This document shows positions 49,351 to 59,326 of a stretch of 64,000 nucleotides of DNA, one piece after another. The stretch lies in assembly GCA_023415775.1 (NCBI GenBank), contig JAEZJM010000019.1:402929-466928 (forward strand), read 5' to 3'. A program made the position numbers and the translations under genes. The notes beneath the pieces are model-generated. The model was given only the letters and a program-made list of their open reading frames with translations. It was not told where the DNA came from and made no database searches. Within the stretch, counting starts at the first letter, position 1, and each line of letters opens with the position of its first letter. This stretch comes from Bacillota bacterium. GTDB taxonomy: Bacteria; Bacillota; Negativicutes; Sporomusales; UBA7701.

Positions 49351-50055
49351 ATGATGAAACGCAGCCTTGTTATCCTTACCGTGCTGTCCCTGCTGGCCGC
49401 ATGCCTGGCCGGCCCAGCTTTCGCCGCCCCCGCCGAAGGGGCCCGCACAATCAATGTCACCGGCCACGCCGAAACGGCGGTGGCCCCCGACATCGCGTTC
49501 GTGACCGCCGGCATCATCACCACCGGCGCGGACGCCGCAACGGCCCGCGAGGACAACGACCGGACGATGCGGCGGATAATCGACGCCCTTGCCGCCCAGG
49601 GCATCGCCAAGAGCAATATTGCCACATCGCAGTTTTCCCTGCAGCCCATCTATAAAAACGACGGCAAGGACGGCTCGCCCGGGGCTATCACGGGCTACCG
49701 CCTGCAGAACAGCGTGACCGTGAAGGTGGAGGACCTCGGCAAGATCGGCCCGGTGATCGACGCCGCTTTTGCGGCCGGAGCAAATCAGTTTCAGGGTCTG
49801 CGCTTCGCCGTCAAGGACGACGGACGGCTGTACGACGAGCTGCTGCGCAAAGCGGTGCAGGACGGCCGCCGCAAAGCGGCGGTGATGGCCGACGCTCTCG
49901 GCGTCGCCCTCGGCCAGCCGCTGTCGGTTACGGAAGCCGGCCGCTACATGCCGGTGCAGGCCGATGCGCTGCGGTCGTTCAAAGGGGCGGGAGCGCCGAT
50001 CGAGGCGGGGACGATGACGGTGAGCGTGGACGTGAATCTCGTCTTCGGGATGTAG
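49351..50055 (+). CDS. SIMPL-domain (DUF541) exported protein
   Basis: The protein has 234 residues from the ATG at 49351 (GAGGAGG upstream). Signal peptide residues 1-25 end in AFA. The body is a SIMPL/BP26 domain: INVTGHAETAVAPDIAFV, then GYRLQNSVTVKVEDLGKIG and RRKAAVMADALGVALG. The family forms periplasmic oligomers and is linked to envelope or oxidative stress; its biochemical role is not settled. The longer open frame upstream is not coding. Confidence 0.85.
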   Translation: MMKRSLVILTVLSLLAACLAGPAFAAPAEGARTINVTGHAETAVAPDIAFVTAGIITTGADAATAREDNDRTMRRIIDALAAQGIAKSNIATSQFSLQPIYKNDGKDGSPGAITGYRLQNSVTVKVEDLGKIGPVIDAAFAAGANQFQGLRFAVKDDGRLYDELLRKAVQDGRRKAAVMADALGVALGQPLSVTEAGRYMPVQADALRSFKGAGAPIEAGTMTVSVDVNLVFGM

Positions 50056-50057
50056 TC

Positions 50058-50178
50058 GGCCGTTGATAAGCCCCCATCTGCGGTGTTGTTCCGCCGGGCG
50101 CTTGCTAGCGTACGCCCTTAGTACGCGTCGCGGCACGCCCCGCGGAGCCGCCTTGCATCTGGGGGCTTCTGAACGGCC
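50058..50178 (-). repeat. Dispersed palindromic repeat, copy R11 (full length, 121 bp)
   Basis: The arms GGCCGTTGATAAGCCCCCA and TGGGGGCTTCTGAACGGCC are almost perfectly complementary. Inside are TCTGCGGTGTTGTTCC, CTTGCTAGCGTAC, GTACGC and GCCGCCTTGCATC. It is the last copy before the join with mycobacterial DNA, and it begins three bases after the SIMPL stop codon. Confidence 0.88.
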
Positions 50179-50192
50179 TCGAACTGATTATT

Positions 50193-50226
50193 ATTTCCCC
50201 GGCCATAACGGCCGGGGAATTTTTTT
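50193..50226 (+). terminator. Rho-independent terminator
   Basis: ATTTCCCCGGCC and GGCCGGGGAAT pair around ATAAC and are followed by T7. It closes the SIMPL transcript after R11. The stretch 50227-50314 is AT-rich and otherwise featureless. Confidence 0.9.
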
Positions 50227-50314
50227 GAGTTTCCGGATAAATTATCCTTTTTTAGCAGGAAAAAAAGGATTGAAGGCGAAGAAAAATATAATAAATGGAT
50301 AATAATTTGTTTCC

Positions 50315-50350
50315 TGGGACATATAATGTACCAGTGGGACGAATATGATC
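50315..50350 (+). promoter_or_regulatory. CggR operator overlapping a -10 box
   Basis: TGGGAC-N6-TGTA-N4-TGGGAC-N6-GATC reproduces the spacing of the B. subtilis CggR operator (CGGGAC-N6-TGTC-N4-CGGGAC-N6-TGTC). A TATAAT at 50322-50327 lies inside the first half; its -35 box is poor. CggR bound here would block its own promoter and that of gap; fructose-1,6-bisphosphate relieves this in B. subtilis. Confidence 0.75.
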
Positions 50351-50367
50351 CCGGAGGGGAAGCGCCA

Positions 50368-51393
50368 GTGGAAAAAGCAGTCGCCTTGCACCGCAGGATC
50401 GCCCCCGAGCTGATCGGCGTGATCGAAGACAGGTTCAATATCCTCCGCCAGATCCAGTTCGCCCAGCCGGTCGGACGGCGGGCGCTCGCTGTCGCCCTGG
50501 GCATGGGCGAACGGGTGGTGCGGGCCCAGGTGGATTTTCTCAAGGCCGCCGGCCTGATCGACTTCACGCCCCTGGGGATGTCGGTCACCGACGAGGGGCA
50601 GGCGGTTCTCGAGGAGTTGGCCGGGTATGTGCGGGTTCTCCACGGGTTTTCCGCCCTGGAGGAGGAGCTGGCAGAGCGCCTGGGGGTGCGGCGGGTGGTG
50701 ATCACCCGCGGCGACGCTGACGCTGACCCCGCCTCGCTCCGCGAGCTGGGGAGGGCCGCCGCCGGAGTACTCGGCGGGTATCTGGGGGATAATATGACCG
50801 TTGCCGTGAGCGGCGGGTCGACGATGGCCTGGGTGGCCGAGGCCGCGTCCGCGGCGGCGCGGGATGCGACGATCGTGCCGGCCCGCGGCGGCCTGGGGGA
50901 GAAGGTGGAGTACCAGGCCAACACCATTGCCGCCGTCATGGCCGGCAAACTGGGCGGCCGCTACCGGCTGCTCCACCTGCCTGACGGCGTGGGCGGCGAA
51001 GCCCTCGATGTGCTGCTGGCCCACGACGCCAACCTGCGGGCTGTCGACGAGCTTATCCGCCGGGCGGACGTCGTCCTGCACGGCGTCGGCTTGGCTGAAG
51101 CGATGGCGGCAAGGCGCGTCATCGCTCCGGCGCTGATGAACGAGCTCAGGGCGCGGGGGGCGGCGGGCGAAGCGCTCGGCCAGTACGCTACGATCGGCGG
51201 CGAAATTGTTTATACAACTGACAGCATCGGATTGCGCCTCGATGATCTCGGCAATGTGGGACGGGTCATAGCCGTGGCCGGCGGCCGTAAGAAGGCGGCC
51301 GCCATCGTGGCGGTGACCGCCGCCGGCAGCCGCGACGTGCTCGTCACCGACGAGGGGGCGGCCCGGGCTATCAGGGAAATTATAAAGCGCTGA
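50368..51393 (+). CDS. cggR: Central glycolytic genes regulator CggR
   Basis: A SorC/DeoR-family repressor of 341 residues. The GTG at 50368 follows CCGGAGGGG; the ATG at 50326 lies in the operator and is rejected. The N-terminal winged helix reads QPVGRRALAVALGMGERVVRA, shown here in part. The sugar-phosphate domain has VAVSGGSTMAWVAEA, PARGGLGEKVEYQANTIAA (in part) and DVVLHGVGLAEAM. It represses glycolytic genes and lies 21 bases before gap, as in many Firmicutes. Confidence 0.93.
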   Translation: MEKAVALHRRIAPELIGVIEDRFNILRQIQFAQPVGRRALAVALGMGERVVRAQVDFLKAAGLIDFTPLGMSVTDEGQAVLEELAGYVRVLHGFSALEEELAERLGVRRVVITRGDADADPASLRELGRAAAGVLGGYLGDNMTVAVSGGSTMAWVAEAASAAARDATIVPARGGLGEKVEYQANTIAAVMAGKLGGRYRLLHLPDGVGGEALDVLLAHDANLRAVDELIRRADVVLHGVGLAEAMAARRVIAPALMNELRARGAAGEALGQYATIGGEIVYTTDSIGLRLDDLGNVGRVIAVAGGRKKAAAIVAVTAAGSRDVLVTDEGAARAIREIIKR

Positions 51394-51414
51394 CAAAATA
51401 AGGAGGAATATATC

Positions 51415-52416
<1,002 letters not shown>

Positions 52417-52422
52417 ACAGCA

Positions 52423-53634
52423 ATGGCTGTCAAGACACTCGACGACCTGCTGGCCGAGGGTGTTTCGGGTCGGGGCGTGCTGGTGCGCTCCGACCTGAAC
52501 GTCCCGCTCGACGACGGCAGGATCACCGATCCGGGCCGCATCATCGCGTCGGTCCCGACGCTGAAGGCGCTGTCCGACGCGGGAGCCAAGGTCGTGGTGA
52601 CCGCGCACCTGGGCAGGCCCAAGGGCGGACCGGAGCCGGCGTTCTCGCTGGCGCCGGTGGCCACCGCGCTGTCCGAGCAGCTGGGCAGGCATGTCCAGTT
52701 GGCCGGCGACGTGGTCGGCACCGATGCGCTGGCCCGTGCCGAGGGACTGACCGACGGCGACATCCTGCTGCTGGAGAACATCCGGTTCGATGCCCGCGAG
52801 ACCAGCAAGGACGACGCCGAGCGCGGCAAGCTGGCCAAGGCTCTCGTCGAATTGGTCGGCGATGACGGCGCGTTCGTCTCCGACGGGTTCGGTGTGGTGC
52901 ACCGCAAGCAGGCCTCGGTGTACGACGTGGCCAGGCTGCTGCCGCACTACGCGGGCACGCTGGTGGCGGCCGAGGTCAAGGTGCTCGAACAGCTGACCAG
53001 CTCGAGCGAGCGGCCGTACGCCGTGGTGCTGGGAGGGTCGAAGGTGTCGGACAAGCTGGCCGTGATCGAGAACCTGGCGACCAAGGCGGACAGCCTGATC
53101 ATCGGCGGCGGAATGTGCTTCACCTTTCTTGCCGCGCAAGGTGTTTCGGTGGGCACTTCGCTGCTGCAGGAGGAGATGATCGACACCTGTCGGCAACTGC
53201 TCGAAACCTACGGCGACGTGATCCACCTGCCGGTGGACATCGTGGTCGCCGAGAAATTCGCCGCCGACTCCCCACCGGAAACCGTTGCCGCCGACCGCAT
53301 TCCGGACGGCAAGATGGGCCTGGACATCGGACCGGAATCGGTGAAGCGGTTCACCACGCTGCTGTCCAATGCCCGCACGATCTTCTGGAACGGGCCGATG
53401 GGCGTGTTCGAGTTCCCGGCGTTCGCCGCGGGCACCAGGGGTGTGGCCGAGGCGATCGTGGGCGCGACCGCGAAGGGCGCGTTCAGCGTCGTCGGCGGTG
53501 GCGATTCGGCGGCCGCGGTGCGTCAGCTGGGTCTGCCGGAGGACGGCTTCTCGCATATTTCGACCGGCGGCGGGGCGTCGCTGGAATACCTTGAGGGCAA
53601 AACACTGCCCGGTATCGACGTTCTGGAGTCCTGA
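52423..53634 (+). CDS. pgk: Phosphoglycerate kinase
   Basis: A Pgk of 403 residues: LVRSDLNVPLDDGRI at the start, VVVTAHLGRPKGG, LLLENIRFDARE, and the nucleotide site GNGPMGVFE-like (WNGPMGVFEFPAF) with VVGGGDSAAAV. It makes ATP from 1,3-bisphosphoglycerate in glycolysis. The sequence and the gap-pgk-tpiA-secG order are mycobacterial. It starts 6 bases after gap. Confidence 0.97.
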   Translation: MAVKTLDDLLAEGVSGRGVLVRSDLNVPLDDGRITDPGRIIASVPTLKALSDAGAKVVVTAHLGRPKGGPEPAFSLAPVATALSEQLGRHVQLAGDVVGTDALARAEGLTDGDILLLENIRFDARETSKDDAERGKLAKALVELVGDDGAFVSDGFGVVHRKQASVYDVARLLPHYAGTLVAAEVKVLEQLTSSSERPYAVVLGGSKVSDKLAVIENLATKADSLIIGGGMCFTFLAAQGVSVGTSLLQEEMIDTCRQLLETYGDVIHLPVDIVVAEKFAADSPPETVAADRIPDGKMGLDIGPESVKRFTTLLSNARTIFWNGPMGVFEFPAFAAGTRGVAEAIVGATAKGAFSVVGGGDSAAAVRQLGLPEDGFSHISTGGGASLEYLEGKTLPGIDVLES

Positions 53635-53638
53635 GCAC

Positions 53639-54424
53639 ATGGCACGTAAACCGCTGATCGCGGGCAACTGGAAGATGAACCTCAATCACTTCGAGGCCAT
53701 TGCGCTTGTCCAGAAGATCGCGTTCTCGTTGCCCGACAAGTACTTCGACAAGGTCGACGTGACGGTGATCCCGCCGTTCACCGACCTGCGCAGCGTGCAG
53801 ACCCTGGTCGACGGCGACAAGCTGCGGTTGACCTACGGTGCGCAGGACCTGTCGCAGCACGATTCGGGCGCCTACACCGGCGATATCAGCGGCGCGTTCC
53901 TGGCCAAGCTGGGGTGCACGTTCGTGGTGGTCGGCCACTCCGAGCGCCGGACCTATCACCACGAGGACGACGCGGTGGTCGCTGAGAAGGCGGCCGCGGC
54001 GTTCCGGCACGGGCTCACCCCGATCGTCTGCATCGGTGAGCAGCTCGAGGTGCGCGAGGCGGGCAACCACGTCGAGTTCAACGTGAACTCGCTACGCGGC
54101 TCGCTGGCCGGGCTCACCGAGGAGCAGCTGGCGACGATCGTGATCGCCTACGAACCGGTGTGGGCGATCGGTACCGGACGGGTGGCCAGCGCCGCCGACG
54201 CTCAGGAAGTCTGCGCCGCGATCCGGGCCGAGCTGGGCAGCATCGCCTCGCCGCAGATCGCCGACGGTATCCGGGTGCTCTACGGCGGCTCGGTGAACGC
54301 CAAGAACGTCGGCGAGATCGTCGCGCAGCAGGACGTCGACGGCGCGTTGGTGGGCGGGGCTTCGCTGGACGGCGAGCAGTTCGCCACCCTGTCGGCGATC
54401 GCCGCAGGTGGGCCGCTGCCGTGA
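53639..54424 (+). CDS. tpiA: Triosephosphate isomerase
   Basis: TpiA of 261 residues from the ATG at 53639, four bases after the pgk stop. GNWKMNLNHFEA at the start, the catalytic His in VVGHSERRTYH, the catalytic Glu in AYEPVWAIGTG and the phosphate loop LYGGSVNAKN are all present. It interconverts dihydroxyacetone phosphate and glyceraldehyde-3-phosphate. The end (GGASLDGEQFATL) is actinobacterial. Confidence 0.97.
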   Translation: MARKPLIAGNWKMNLNHFEAIALVQKIAFSLPDKYFDKVDVTVIPPFTDLRSVQTLVDGDKLRLTYGAQDLSQHDSGAYTGDISGAFLAKLGCTFVVVGHSERRTYHHEDDAVVAEKAAAAFRHGLTPIVCIGEQLEVREAGNHVEFNVNSLRGSLAGLTEEQLATIVIAYEPVWAIGTGRVASAADAQEVCAAIRAELGSIASPQIADGIRVLYGGSVNAKNVGEIVAQQDVDGALVGGASLDGEQFATLSAIAAGGPLP

Positions 54425-54454
54425 TGACCGCCGAGAACGGGTAGTCTGGTCGCC

Positions 54455-54688
54455 ATGGTTTTGACTCTGCAGATCATCCTGGTGGTCACCAGCGTGCTGG
54501 TGGTGCTGCTGGTGCTGCTGCACCGCGCCAAGGGTGGCGGCCTGTCGACGCTGTTCGGCGGCGGTGTGCAGTCGAGCCTGTCCGGATCGACCGTGGTCGA
54601 GAAGAACCTCGACCGCCTCACGCTGTTCGTCACCGGCATCTGGGTCGTGTCCATCATCGGCATGGCCCTGCAGATCAAGTACAGCTGA
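54455..54688 (+). CDS. secG: Protein translocase subunit SecG
   Basis: A 77-residue protein with two membrane helices (about 4-22 and 55-73) joined by the glycine-rich loop RAKGGGLSTLFGGGVQSSLS. It assists SecYEG in protein export. The position after tpiA is the standard mycobacterial one. Confidence 0.95.
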   Translation: MVLTLQIILVVTSVLVVLLVLLHRAKGGGLSTLFGGGVQSSLSGSTVVEKNLDRLTLFVTGIWVVSIIGMALQIKYS

Positions 54689-54703
54689 CCGGCTGCGCGG
54701 CCC

Positions 54704-55021
54704 TCACCCTGCCGGGACGAGCGCGGGCAGGTCGCCGCGGTTGATCACCTCCGGCGGAAGTTGACGGACGGTCGCCCGCCCCGGAGTGCCGACGGGCTCG
54801 ACCGGCGGTGCCGTACAGGTGTTGATGTCGCTGGCCGGACCGGGAACGCCGCCTGACTCCAAACAGCATTGCCAGGTCGGCTTCGTGGTGTTCTGAATGC
54901 AGTTGTCGTACGCCTCGATATCCCACGACGGGTCGGAGTTGTCCGACGGTGCGGCGGCTGACTCCGCGGGCCAGAGCACGGTGGCCGCCGCCACCAGTGA
55001 CAGCGCGATCGATCGGTTCAT
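54704..55021 (-). CDS. Small secreted protein (mycobacterial)
   Basis: A 105-residue protein from the ATG at 55021, with GGGGGGATTCC just upstream. The signal peptide MNRSIALSLVAAATVLW ends near ESAAA. The mature part is short and proline-rich with four cysteines (DNCIQNT, QCCLESGG, NTCTAPP), probably disulfide-bonded. It resembles small exported proteins of mycobacteria; the function is unknown. Convergent with secG. Confidence 0.6.
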   Translation of the reverse strand: MNRSIALSLVAAATVLWPAESAAAPSDNSDPSWDIEAYDNCIQNTTKPTWQCCLESGGVPGPASDINTCTAPPVEPVGTPGRATVRQLPPEVINRGDLPALVPAG

Positions 55022-55096
55022 CGGAATCCCCCCAGACCGTGTGAGGTCTGCTGATGCCTTCAGCATCCGCCTGCCGTGCGAGCCGCGTCAAGAGGG

Positions 55097-56396
55097 TCAT
55101 TCCGGCTCCTCCCTCTCCTCGTCCAGCAGCCGCTCCGGGTGGTGCACGTCGTTGACGCGCGGGGGACCGGTGCCGTTGCTCCAGGCGAGCCGGCCGTCCT
55201 CGGTGACCGTCGTGCTGTAGGTGCCGTCGGTCGCCATCGTGTGGTCATCGCCGCAGCCGAAGTACAGGTTGTCCGCGTCGGTCGGACCGCCGGCGCTCCA
55301 CTCCCGAGCGTGGTGCACTTCGCAGTGGTAGCCCGGCGCGAAGCAGTCCGGTTTGGTGCAGCCGCGATCACGCGCGTAGCAGATGATCCGGTGGTCGGCC
55401 GTGGCCAGGCGCTTGGCGCGGCCCAGATACAGCGGGCGCTCCGAGTGGTCGTCGAACACCGCGAGGTAGTGGATCGCCTCCCCGGCCATGCGGATGACGT
55501 CGCGCATCGGCAGCCGCCCGGTGCCACCGGTGCGCGCCCAGCCCGCCGCCTGCTGCAGTTCGCTCAACGTCGTCGTCACGATCAGCGTGACGGGGAGCCC
55601 GCGGTGCTGCCCGAACGCACCGGATGCCACGGCCGCCTTCAGCCCGAGCTTCACGCCGTCGTGGCAGCGCTGCTCGGGGCTGCGGTTGTCGTGCTCCCCG
55701 GCGCCGTCCGGAGATGCCGCCCCGGTCGCACCGCCGCCGTGACCGCCTCCAGGTAGGCGCGGGCTTCGGGGTCCAGCCAGCCGGACAGCTTGCTCATTCC
55801 GTCGGGGCCCTGCCGCCCCAGCCGTAACCCACGCCGTCGCGCCCGGTCTTCGTCGGTGAAGCTGCCGTCGGGATTCAGGCAGTCGGCGATCTCGACTCCG
55901 ATCGCCGCGACGAACTTCGAATCCTGTTCCCGCGCACGGCGAACCAAGGCAGCCGGTCCAGCGCGTGGCACACCGCGGCGATGTGGTCGTCTCCGACGTC
56001 ACCCGCCTCGACTGCCGCCGCCAACGCGGGCAGTTCGGGTGGCAGCAAGGGCCCGGTCAACGACCGGCGCGGCCGCAACCGCGCGGCCAGCGCGAACCGT
56101 CGCTTGACTTCCCCGGCGGTCAGCCGCAACCGGTCGGCCAGGACGTCGCGGACCTTGGGCCCGGCGGGCATCGTCGAGCCATCGACCGGCTCGGCGATCT
56201 CGCCGAACATCCGATAGGACAGCCCGCGGTTCGTCCGGCTCTGCGCTTCGAGTCGTTCGACCATCTCGATGCGAAAAGCGTTGCCGGCCAGGTCGGTACA
56301 GATCGACCGCAGCCGGGCGTGGGCGGTGTCGACGGCGTCGAGCTCGGCGCGAACCCGATCGTGTACCGCCTGGGCGGTCAGCGGTTCGCAGGTCAT
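55097..56396 (-). pseudogene. DUF222/HNH-endonuclease gene broken by two frameshifts
   Basis: The gene must be read in three frames. 56396 to about 55950 gives the DUF222 N-terminus (MTCEPLTAQAVHDRVRAELD). About 55950-55750 continues in another frame (FVAAIGVEIADCLNPDGSF). About 55720-55097 gives the C-terminal HNH domain (RIICYARDRGCTKPDC, CEVHHAREW, NLYFGCGDDH). Members of this family (13E12-like) are common in mycobacteria, often as repeats. Two frameshifts suggest decay, but base-calling errors in GC-rich DNA are possible. Confidence 0.75.
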
Positions 56397-56526
56397 GACG
56401 CCACGCTATAGAACACGTGTTCGAACAGTGATCCTCAAACCGTAACCTGTGGATGAATCCGAGTGTGTGGACAACGCCACCACCCCACGCCCTGCGGCCA
56501 CCACCGCGCACCGGAATACTTGAGTG

Positions 56527-59322
56527 ATGGCTGATGCTCCCGACGTGTCCCTGGAACCGATCGGCGCCGTCCACCGCACCCAGGTCGGGCGGGAGGCCAC
56601 CGAACCGATGCGGGAGGACATCCGACTGCTCGGCGCGATCCTCGGTGACACCGTGCGCGAGCAGAACGGCGACGAGGTATTCGACCTCGTTGAGAAGGCC
56701 CGCGTCGAATCGTTTCGCGTCAGACGCTCCGAGATCGACCGCTCCGAACTGGCCCGGCTCTTCGACGGCATCGACGTCCGCAAAGCCATCCCGGTCATCC
56801 GTGCGTTCACCCACTTCGCGCTGCTGGCGAACGTCGCCGAGGACATCCATCGCGAACGCCGTCGCGCCATCCACGTCGCGGCCGGGGAACCGCCGCAGGA
56901 CAGCACCCTGGCCGCCACCTACGCCAAACTCGACGCCGCCCACCTGGACGCGGCCACCGTCGCCGAGGCTCTGAAAGGCGCGCTGGTGGCACCGGTGATC
57001 ACGGCGCACCCGACCGAGACGCGGAGGCGCACCGTGTTCGACACCCAGCACCGCATCACCCAGCTGATGCGGGTGCGGTTGCACGGGCAGGACGAAACCG
57101 AAGACGGCCAGCCGGTCGAGACCGAACTGCGCAGGCAGATTCTGACGCTGTGGCAGACGGCGTTGATCCGGTTGTCCCGGTTGAAGATTCAGGACGAGAT
57201 CGAGGTCGGCCTGCGGTACTACCCGGCGGCGTTCTTCGAGGTGATCCCGAAGGTCAACGCCGAGGTGCGCGACGCCCTGCGGGCCCGCTGGCCAGGAGTC
57301 GATCTGCTGCCCGAGCCGATCCTGCGGCCGGGTTCGTGGATCGGCGGCGACCGCGACGGCAACCCGAACGTGACCGCTGACGTGGTCCGTTTGGCCACCG
57401 GCAGCGCCGCCTACACCGCGTTGGGGCACTACTATGCCGAGCTGACCAAGCTCGAGCAGGAGCTGTCGATGTCGGCGCGGCTGGTCAAGACCACCGACGA
57501 CCTCGTCACGCTGGCCGAGGCGTGCAACGAGTCGGCCCGGATGGACGAGCCCTACCGACGTGCACTGCGGGTGGTGCACGCCCGCCTCACCGCCACCGGC
57601 CAGGCCATCCTGGACCGCACCCCGCAGCACACCCTCGATCTGGGCATGGACCCGTACCAGACCCCGGTAGAGCTGCTGGCCGACCTCGACGTCATCGACA
57701 CCTCGCTGCGCGTCAACGGTAGCGCCCTGCTGGCCGACGACCGGCTGGCCCGGCTGCGAGAAGCCGTGGACGTCTTCGGATTTCACCTGAGCAGTCTGGA
57801 CATGCGGCAGAACTCGGAGACGCACGAGGAGGTCATCGCCGAACTGTTGTCCTGGGCAGGCGTGCATCCGGACTACGCGTCGCTGTCCGAACCGGAGCGC
57901 GTCGACCTGCTGGTCGCGGAGCTCAAGACGCGCCGGCCGCTGGTGCGCGACGACTCCGAACTCTCCGAGCTGGCCCGCAAGGAACTCGACATCGTGTTCG
58001 CCGCCGCCCGGGCGGTCCGGGTGTTCGGCCAGGAGGCGGTACCCAACTACATCATCTCGATGTGCCAGTCGGTCTCGGACATGCTGGAGGCCGCGATCCT
58101 GCTGAAAGAGGCTGGGCTGCTGGATGTTTCGGGTGACGATGTCTACGCCCCGGTCGGCATCGTGCCGCTGTTCGAGACGATCGACGACCTGCAACGCGGA
58201 TCGTCGATCCTCGAGGCGGTCCTGGACCTTCCGCTCTACCGCGCGCTGGTGCGCGCCCGCGGGGAGAGCCAGGAAATCATGCTCGGCTACTCCGACTCCA
58301 ATAAGGACGGCGGATACCTGGCCGCGAACTGGGCGCTGTACCGGGCCGAGCTGGATCTGGTCGAGTCGGCCCGCAAGACCGGAATCCGGTTGCGGCTCTT
58401 CCACGGTCGCGGCGGCACGGTCGGCCGCGGCGGCGGCCCCAGCTACGACGCGATCCTGGCGCAGCCACCGGGTGCGGTGAACGGATCGCTGCGGCTGACC
58501 GAGCAGGGCGAGGTGATCGCAGCCAAATACGCCGAGCCGCGCATCGCCCACCGCAACCTGGAAACCCTGCTGGCCGCCACCCTGGAGTCGACGCTGCTCG
58601 ACACCGAGGGCCTCGGCGACCTCGCCGAGCAGGCCTACCAGGTGCTCGACGACCTTGCCGCTCGCGCCCAGCGCGCCTACGCCGAGTTGGTGCACGAGAC
58701 ACCGGGATTCGTCGACTACTTCACCGCCTCCACGCCGGTCAGCGAGATCGGCTCGCTGAATATCGGCAGCAGGCCGACATCGCGCAAACCCACCACGTCG
58801 ATCTCCGACCTGCGCGCGATCCCGTGGGTGCTGGCCTGGAGCCAGTCGCGGGTGATGCTGCCCGGTTGGTACGGCACCGGCACCGCGGTGCAGGAGTGGA
58901 TCGCCGAAGGGGACGGCAGGCTCGAGGTGCTGCAGGAGCTGTACAAGAAATGGCCGTTCTTCGCCACCGTGCTGTCGAACATGGCGCAGGTGCTGGCGAA
59001 GGCCGATATGGGCTTGGCCGCACGGTATTCCGAGCTGGTCGACGACGAGGAGCTGCGGAGCCGGGTGTTCGACAAGATCCTCGCCGAGCACGGCCGCACC
59101 CTGCGGATCCACCAGCTGATCACCGGGCAGGACGATCTGCTCGCCGACAACCCGGCGCTGGCCCGTTCGGTGTTCAACCGCTTCCCGTACCTGGAGCCAC
59201 TCAACCATCTCCAGGTGGAGTTGTTGCGCCGCTACCGGTCCGGCGACGACGACGAGCTGGTTCAGCGCGGCATCCTGCTCACCATGAGTGGCCTGGCGTC
59301 GGCGCTGAGGAACAGCGGCTAG
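56527..59322 (+). CDS. ppc: Phosphoenolpyruvate carboxylase
   Basis: A Ppc of 931 residues. VITAHPTETRRRTVFDTQH near residue 155 holds the first catalytic His. LFHGRGGTVGRGGGPSY holds the second site, and RAIPWVLAWSQSRVMLPGWYG (cited in part) is conserved. MSGLASALRNSG with the end -NSG is typical. It makes oxaloacetate from phosphoenolpyruvate and bicarbonate. A GTG three bases upstream (56524) is an equal choice of start. The position beside secG and the pentose-phosphate genes is mycobacterial. Confidence 0.96.
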   Translation: MADAPDVSLEPIGAVHRTQVGREATEPMREDIRLLGAILGDTVREQNGDEVFDLVEKARVESFRVRRSEIDRSELARLFDGIDVRKAIPVIRAFTHFALLANVAEDIHRERRRAIHVAAGEPPQDSTLAATYAKLDAAHLDAATVAEALKGALVAPVITAHPTETRRRTVFDTQHRITQLMRVRLHGQDETEDGQPVETELRRQILTLWQTALIRLSRLKIQDEIEVGLRYYPAAFFEVIPKVNAEVRDALRARWPGVDLLPEPILRPGSWIGGDRDGNPNVTADVVRLATGSAAYTALGHYYAELTKLEQELSMSARLVKTTDDLVTLAEACNESARMDEPYRRALRVVHARLTATGQAILDRTPQHTLDLGMDPYQTPVELLADLDVIDTSLRVNGSALLADDRLARLREAVDVFGFHLSSLDMRQNSETHEEVIAELLSWAGVHPDYASLSEPERVDLLVAELKTRRPLVRDDSELSELARKELDIVFAAARAVRVFGQEAVPNYIISMCQSVSDMLEAAILLKEAGLLDVSGDDVYAPVGIVPLFETIDDLQRGSSILEAVLDLPLYRALVRARGESQEIMLGYSDSNKDGGYLAANWALYRAELDLVESARKTGIRLRLFHGRGGTVGRGGGPSYDAILAQPPGAVNGSLRLTEQGEVIAAKYAEPRIAHRNLETLLAATLESTLLDTEGLGDLAEQAYQVLDDLAARAQRAYAELVHETPGFVDYFTASTPVSEIGSLNIGSRPTSRKPTTSISDLRAIPWVLAWSQSRVMLPGWYGTGTAVQEWIAEGDGRLEVLQELYKKWPFFATVLSNMAQVLAKADMGLAARYSELVDDEELRSRVFDKILAEHGRTLRIHQLITGQDDLLADNPALARSVFNRFPYLEPLNHLQVELLRRYRSGDDDELVQRGILLTMSGLASALRNSG

Positions 59323-59326
59323 CCGA

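Noticed and set aside
1414..50178. CRISPR array or tRNA-like origin for the repeats
   Set aside because: Copies are kilobases apart, individually palindromic and variable in the arms; no spacers, cas genes or cloverleaf features are seen.
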